Position numbers and translations under genes: made by a program | The notes under the pieces: generated by a model | The model's input: the letters and a program-made list of their open reading frames with translations, nothing else | The model's database searches: none | What the model was told of the DNA's origin: nothing | In this document: one piece after another, positions 35,076 to 39,626 of the stretch | Layout of the letters: each line of letters begins with the position of its first letter | Numbering within the stretch: the stretch's first letter is position 1 | Source: Rhodobiaceae bacterium | GTDB taxonomy: Bacteria > Pseudomonadota > Alphaproteobacteria > Rhizobiales > JANQQB01 | NCBI GenBank assembly: GCA_028285165.1 | Contig: JANQQB010000067.1 | Location: 1-39,626 of the forward strand | Length of the DNA: 39,626 nucleotides | Direction: 5' to 3'

Positions 35076-38000
35076 TCAGAAGGCGATCGTGCCCTTCAGG
35101 CTGACCCCGTGCTGCTGGGTGTCGGAGGAAATCAGCCCCTCGTAAGAGAGCCCCAGGGTCGACCCGTTGTCGAAAAACGCCGTGGCCCCGGCGGCCACGT
35201 CGGCGAACACGTCGTCGAAATCTGACGTGATCGAAAATGCGCTGGTCCCGGCCGGGGCGTTCACGAAGCGGGCAGACAGGCCGTGGTCGCTGTCGGTGTA
35301 AAAGCTCACGCCGGCCCGGACGTAGGGTCGGAGGGTCGACGTCTCGGACAGCGCAAAGTCTCCGCCGATCTCGAGCGCCGGCGTGATTGAGAAGAACGTC
35401 TCGTCGCTGCCGGAAATTATGAGGTTTGCCGCCCCTGCTCCGGTTTCCGTGACGCCATCGCGCGACAGATAGGTCGCTGTGACATCGACCAGCGGCTTGG
35501 CGAACCAGTCGCGGAACTGGAAGACATAGGCGGCGCGGGCCTGACCGGTGAGAGTCTTGATCGCGTAGTTGGAGTCCGCCGTGGCATTGAATCCGCCCGC
35601 GCCGCCGAAGCTGATCGGCCGCTGCGTATCATTGCCCGACACCCCGCCGCTGATCGCGGCGCCCAGCAGGAACGACCCCGCCTGGTATTTCAGCGACAGG
35701 CCGCCGGAGAACCGGTTGCTGTCCGTCTCCGCGCCGGTGTCCGTATCCAGCGACGCTCGCTCATACCCCAGCGCGAAGCCGGCAAACCAGTTCGGCGCAA
35801 CGGCTATCTGGGCGCCGGCCGCCAGTCCGCCGGATGTCTCATCGAAGCCGATCGTATTGGCATCGCTGTCGCGATCGAGGAACCGGCCCTGCGGCCGCGC
35901 CCACAGGCACTCGCCTTCGCTCAGCGCCGTGTGGTTGGCGCCGGCCAGCCGACAGGAGAACAGGTTCTCGATGAAATCCTCCGACGCTAACAACGACGCC
36001 GTCTCGGTGTTGAGATAGACTTCGGGGAGGAGCTGATCGAGCGCGTTCTTGTAGTCGCCAATTGTGAAGATGTTGTTCAGGAGCGGCGTCAAAACCGGCT
36101 CCAGACCGCCCTGACCGTTGGCGAGCGCCGCGGTAAGGCTGCGGCCCAGGGCGGCCTGGTTCGGGTTCAGCCCGCCGGCGGAAAAGTCGATGGAGTAACT
36201 CAGCAGCACATCGTTGGCGTTCGGATACGACAGCGAGGCTTGCAGCGCCGGGCTTGCCAGCAGCCCGAGCCCGTTATTCGTCGTGCCGCCGGTGGCGGTC
36301 AGGATCGTTACGGATCGGGTGCCGGTCACCGGATTGATCAGGACGGGCTGAACGAGACCCGCCACATTCGCCGTACCTGTTATCGTGACAAGGTCGGCGG
36401 TGCCGGCTGTCGGATCGACATCGACCGCGAACGTGCCGCCAGTGGCCTGAATGTAATTACCGGTCACCATGGCCGTTCCGACGGTCCTCACCCCGCCGGC
36501 ATTCAAGGTTCCTGAGGTGTTGGTGAACACGGGCGTCACAAGGTTGCCGGTCACCGCGAGGGTTCCACCGAAGATTTCCGCGCTCTGTGAAAAGGTCGCC
36601 GTGCCGTTCAACGTCCAGATGCTGGCGCCGCGTTTTTCCAGGATCTCGAAATTGGTGATCTGGTTGCCATTGATCGCATTCGACGTGGTCGTCGCGCTGT
36701 TCAGCCGGAAGGTGTCGATATCGGACCCGCCGTCGAAGGTTGCGGCATCGGTGGTGCCCGTCGCATCGAGCACGACGAGGTCGTCGTTGGCGCCCGTATT
36801 GACCGTGCCGATGAGCGTCCCGAAATTATAGATCTGTTCCTGGCCGCTTCCGCCCTGGATCGCGCTGCCGGAGGCCGCCTGGATTGTCGCCCAGTTGTTC
36901 AACCGGTTGGTCCGGCCATTGACGAACCTGACGCCGTGCCCGGTGCCCGAGCCGCCCGTAATAGTGCTTCCCGATGTGATCGTGACGGTGCTGTCGACGG
37001 CACCGGTCGAGCTATCGACATCGATACCCCTGCCGCCGTTCGCCGAGGCCGTGACATTGCCAGTTTGGGTAATCGAGATCGTGCCGCTGGGACCGCTATG
37101 CTCGGCTTGTATTCCGTCGTTATCGACGGTGATGTTTCCGGTCGAACGGATGACAATATTGCCGCTCAGAACGACTTCGGCATAGATCCCTTCGTCGAGA
37201 GCAAAGATATCGCCGGTCGAATCGATTGTGATGTCGCCGTTGTCGAGGACTTCCGCGTCGATGCCGGTTCCGAAAGAACCGCCTGTGGCGGTAAGCGTTC
37301 CGATCGAATTGATGATGATGTTGCCATTGTCGAGAACATCGACCTCGATGGCGTCCCGCTGTATCGAGGTAAGATCTCCTCGCGAGAAAACCGTGACATT
37401 GCCGTTATCAAGGACACTTGCCTCGATAGCCGTCGAATCAGCCGTGATCCTCCCGACACTATCGACGATGACGTTTCCGTCTGTCCCAACCTGCGCCTCG
37501 ATGCCATCAGACCGTGCAGATGTGATGTTGCCCCTCGATATGACCGTGACAGTGCCATTACCAAAAACGTCCGCGTCGATGGCGGAACGATCGCTGGAGA
37601 TATCTCCGACACTGTTGATGACGATGTTACCGTCACTCGCGCCTGGAATCGTGGCGTCGATGCCTTCGTCACCGGCTGTGATACCGCCTCTGACATCAAT
37701 CGAGATATCACCATTGCCATCCAATTGGATGTCCAAGCCGTTGTCGCTGGGACCCACCGTTACTATCCCGAACGCGCCGCTGTCGATCGTCAGGTTGAGA
37801 TTGCTGTCACCCGAAATCCGGAAATTGACACCGTCCGCACCGGCAGCAGGCGCGATCTGCGACGTCAGGTTCTGTACGGTCACACTGGTGAACGGCGGAC
37901 CGTCGGCATCGAGGCCGGCGGAGAGATCGCCCTCGCAGACGGCAACGCCGCCTGTCACCGCACATTGCGCCGGAATGGTGCCGGGCGGGTTGAGGATCAC

Positions 38001-38192
38001 CTGCGCCCCGGCCGGCGCCGAGGCGGCGAAGGCCAGCGAGATGAGCGCGGTCGTACCGAGCAAGACCGGCGGCCAGCGCATGCCCGCCGGATTTGTCGGT
38101 TCGGTCCACTCCGAGCCGGAAACAGACGCGCCCCGTCCCGCCTTGCGGGCCAAAACCCGATCCCGTCGGCGCGCCTTGCGATTGTCGACCAA
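35076..38192 (-). CDS. Autotransporter with beta-helix passenger and outer-membrane barrel
   Basis: 1038 residues from a TTG start (GGGAG 7 bases upstream, inside GGAAAGGGAG); an ATG at 38282 is in frame but has no site. An extended basic N-terminus precedes a signal sequence (PVLLGTTALISLAFAA, cleaved near GAQV). The passenger (~60-700) contains about ten copies of a ~24-residue repeat of the pattern GNITVxSxGxITAxxxxI, typical of a right-handed beta-helix. A linker (~715-780) with a two-cysteine segment (FSCRLAG, EGECLWARPQGR) leads to the ~260-residue autotransporter barrel (GFALGYERASLDTDTGAE) ending in the expected phenylalanine (GTIAF). It exports its own passenger to the cell surface. 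It is a tandem paralog of the next gene. Confidence 0.88.
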   Translation of the reverse strand: MVDNRKARRRDRVLARKAGRGASVSGSEWTEPTNPAGMRWPPVLLGTTALISLAFAASAPAGAQVILNPPGTIPAQCAVTGGVAVCEGDLSAGLDADGPPFTSVTVQNLTSQIAPAAGADGVNFRISGDSNLNLTIDSGAFGIVTVGPSDNGLDIQLDGNGDISIDVRGGITAGDEGIDATIPGASDGNIVINSVGDISSDRSAIDADVFGNGTVTVISRGNITSARSDGIEAQVGTDGNVIVDSVGRITADSTAIEASVLDNGNVTVFSRGDLTSIQRDAIEVDVLDNGNIIINSIGTLTATGGSFGTGIDAEVLDNGDITIDSTGDIFALDEGIYAEVVLSGNIVIRSTGNITVDNDGIQAEHSGPSGTISITQTGNVTASANGGRGIDVDSSTGAVDSTVTITSGSTITGGSGTGHGVRFVNGRTNRLNNWATIQAASGSAIQGGSGQEQIYNFGTLIGTVNTGANDDLVVLDATGTTDAATFDGGSDIDTFRLNSATTTSNAINGNQITNFEILEKRGASIWTLNGTATFSQSAEIFGGTLAVTGNLVTPVFTNTSGTLNAGGVRTVGTAMVTGNYIQATGGTFAVDVDPTAGTADLVTITGTANVAGLVQPVLINPVTGTRSVTILTATGGTTNNGLGLLASPALQASLSYPNANDVLLSYSIDFSAGGLNPNQAALGRSLTAALANGQGGLEPVLTPLLNNIFTIGDYKNALDQLLPEVYLNTETASLLASEDFIENLFSCRLAGANHTALSEGECLWARPQGRFLDRDSDANTIGFDETSGGLAAGAQIAVAPNWFAGFALGYERASLDTDTGAETDSNRFSGGLSLKYQAGSFLLGAAISGGVSGNDTQRPISFGGAGGFNATADSNYAIKTLTGQARAAYVFQFRDWFAKPLVDVTATYLSRDGVTETGAGAANLIISGSDETFFSITPALEIGGDFALSETSTLRPYVRAGVSFYTDSDHGLSARFVNAPAGTSAFSITSDFDDVFADVAAGATAFFDNGSTLGLSYEGLISSDTQQHGVSLKGTIAF
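37080..37735 (-). repeat. Tandem degenerate repeats encoding the passenger beta-helix
   Basis: About nine to ten units of ~72 bases coding ~24 residues each, alternating GNI/GNV strands with DNG/VGR turns (DNGNVTVFSRGDLTS; DNGNIIINSIGTLTA; DNGDITIDSTGDIFA). The repeat is at protein level; the DNA is diverged between units. Confidence 0.6.
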
Positions 38193-38535
38193 GTGCAGAC
38201 TCCCTTTCCGGGCTTGTCGGTTCTCTTCGGGCAGCGCATGCGACCGTCGCGATCCGGTCCTGATAGCGACGGGATTGACCATTGCGTCCTGATCGAAGTG
38301 ACCCTAGGAGAGGCGAGGAACGGCTTCAATGCGGGGACGTTTTCCTACACACCAAACGACTAACATTACGGGTGGCGAGTCACTGCAAAGACACACTTCT
38401 CAAGAATTTCTCAAGAAACACTGCCTTTGTTCCCGACACGGGCTCGAACCGGTCGTCGTGCTTCGGAAAGGCCCCTGACGGGAGCAAACGGTACCTGCGC
38501 CCGGCTCTCCCAAACCGAACCATCGACCCGTCGCA
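38193..38535. other. Intergenic region between tandem autotransporters, with an 11-base direct repeat
   Basis: The 343 bases hold the promoter region of the first autotransporter. TTCTCAAGAA occurs twice in phase at 38397-38406 and 38408-38417, 11 bases apart, each unit having TTCT/AGAA arms. This could be an operator, but no regulator points to it. No other gene or RNA is apparent. Confidence 0.45.
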
Positions 38536-39626
38536 TCAGAACGCAATCGTGCCTTTCAGGCTCAAGCCGTGCTGCTGCGTATCGCTCGAAATCAGCCCTT
38601 CATAGGACAGCCCCAGGGTCGACCCGTTGTCGAAAAACGCCGTGGCCCCGGCGGCCACGTCGGCGAAGACGTCATCGAAGTCCGACGTGATCGAAAACGC
38701 GCTGGTGCCGGCCGGCGCATTCACGAAGCTGGCCGTCAGGCTGTGATCGCTGTCGGTGTAAAAGCTCACGCCGGCTCGCACGTACGGGCGGATGACCGAC
38801 GTTTCGGACAGCGCAAAGTCTCCGCCGATCTCAAGCGCCGGCGCGACCGAGAAGAACGTCTCGTCGCTGCCGGAAATTGCGAGGTTCGCCGCACCCGCTC
38901 CGGTTTCCGTTACCCCATCGCGGGATAGATAGGTCGCCGTGACGTCGACAAGCGGCTTGGCAAACCAGTCGCGGAACTGGAAGACATAAGCGGCCCGCGC
39001 CTGACCGGTGAGCGTCTTGATCGCGTAGTTGGAGTCCGCCGTCGCATTGAACCCACCCACGCCGCCGAAGCTGATCGACCGCTGCGTGTCGTTGCCGGAC
39101 ACCCCGCCGCTGATTGCGGCGCCGAGCAGGAACGATCCCGCCTGGTACTTCAGCGACAGGCCGCCGGAGAACCGGTTGCTGTCCGTCTCCGCGCCGGTAT
39201 CGGTATCGAGCGACGCTCGCTCATAGCCGAGCGCGAAGCCGGCAAACCAGTTCGGCGCCACCGCCACCTGAGCCCCGGCCGCCAGTCCGCCGGCCGTTTC
39301 GTCGAAGCCGATCGTATTGGCATCGCTGTCGCGATCGAGGAACCGGCCCTGCGGCCGCGCCCAATAGCACTCGCCCTCGCTCAAGGCCGTGTGGTTCTGA
39401 CCGGCTAGGCGGCAGGAGAACAGGTTGTCGGCAAAACTTTCCGCGGAGAACAGCGTCGTCGTTTCGGTGTTGAGCATCACCTCGGGCAGGAGCTGATTGA
39501 GCGCGTTGCGGTAGTCGCCGACGGTAAAGACATTGTTCAGGAGCGGCAGGAGGACAGGATCCAGGTCGCGCGTGCCGCTGTTCGCCGTGGCGTTCAATGC
39601 GTTGGCCAGGGCCGCCTGGTTCGGAT
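38536..39626 (-). CDS. Second autotransporter, barrel part only, N-terminus beyond window
   Basis: About 363 residues, open to the window end (the reading continues PNQAALANALNATANSG upstream). The linker and barrel match the first autotransporter almost residue for residue: FSCRLAGQNHTALSEGEC, ARPQGRFLDRDSDANTIGFD and the GTIAF end. Scattered substitutions are mostly in the linker (NQLLPEVMLNTET). Its passenger is not visible. A frame beginning at an internal Met at 39597 is not the true start. Unequal recombination with the copy at 35076 would delete ~3.46 kb. Confidence 0.88.
   Translation of the reverse strand, partial: PNQAALANALNATANSGTRDLDPVLLPLLNNVFTVGDYRNALNQLLPEVMLNTETTTLFSAESFADNLFSCRLAGQNHTALSEGECYWARPQGRFLDRDSDANTIGFDETAGGLAAGAQVAVAPNWFAGFALGYERASLDTDTGAETDSNRFSGGLSLKYQAGSFLLGAAISGGVSGNDTQRSISFGGVGGFNATADSNYAIKTLTGQARAAYVFQFRDWFAKPLVDVTATYLSRDGVTETGAGAANLAISGSDETFFSVAPALEIGGDFALSETSVIRPYVRAGVSFYTDSDHSLTASFVNAPAGTSAFSITSDFDDVFADVAAGATAFFDNGSTLGLSYEGLISSDTQQHGLSLKGTIAF

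Overview
The window is high-GC bacterial DNA (apart from one AT-rich patch at about 17.1-18.8 kb and short AT-rich promoter regions) that looks like an alphaproteobacterial chromosome, probably Hyphomicrobiales/Rhodobacterales-like and possibly marine. The reasons are a complete beta-hydroxyaspartate cycle operon, a TRAP transporter, a dispersed palindromic repeat whose translation reads VIARLDR, and AT-type autotransporters. The taxonomic call is inference. No rRNA or tRNA gene, CRISPR array, transposase or integrase was seen.

Region 1 (1-1432, minus strand) holds a 35-residue very basic protein, a rho-independent terminator, a KamB/NpmA-like 16S rRNA A1408 N1-methyltransferase, and, overlapping it by ATGA, a gene that fuses a DUF371 domain to an RsmI-like (C1402 ribose 2'-O) methyltransferase. 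The RsmI part runs off the window start. Both predicted enzymes would act on helix 44 at the ribosomal decoding site; this is the most unusual find.

Region 2 (2026-4897, plus) is a two-gene electron-transfer module: a cytochrome b561/ethylbenzene-dehydrogenase-type haem protein and an NAD(P)H-flavin-[2Fe-2S] reductase. A palindromic repeat follows it. Region 3 (5092-12312) holds two c-di-GMP proteins. One is a GGDEF-EAL receptor translationally coupled to a PstS-like binding protein; the other is a PAS-GGDEF(degenerate)-EAL protein. A MalY/PatB-type C-S lyase lies between them. Region 4 (12555-17076, plus) holds a small membrane protein, a secreted HExxH peptidase, an IlvD/Edd dehydratase and a secreted four-cysteine protein. 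An AT-rich GYF_2-RDD membrane protein gene (17284-18573, minus) then sits between the four-cysteine gene and a decayed copy of that gene's 3' end.

Region 5 (19020-29208) is the metabolic core: bhcR divergent from bhcABCD, then an FMN-dependent 2-hydroxyacid dehydrogenase, a TRAP binding protein of the 2-oxoacid (TakP) type and a fused DctQM permease. Together they read as a C2-acid assimilation module: uptake, glycolate-to-glyoxylate oxidation, and conversion of two glyoxylates to oxaloacetate. Region 6 (29274-34993) is an aceE-aceF-lpd pyruvate dehydrogenase operon with homodimer-type E1 and a lipoyl-E3 fusion. Region 7 (35076-39626, minus) holds two tandem autotransporters with nearly identical beta-barrels; the second runs off the window end.
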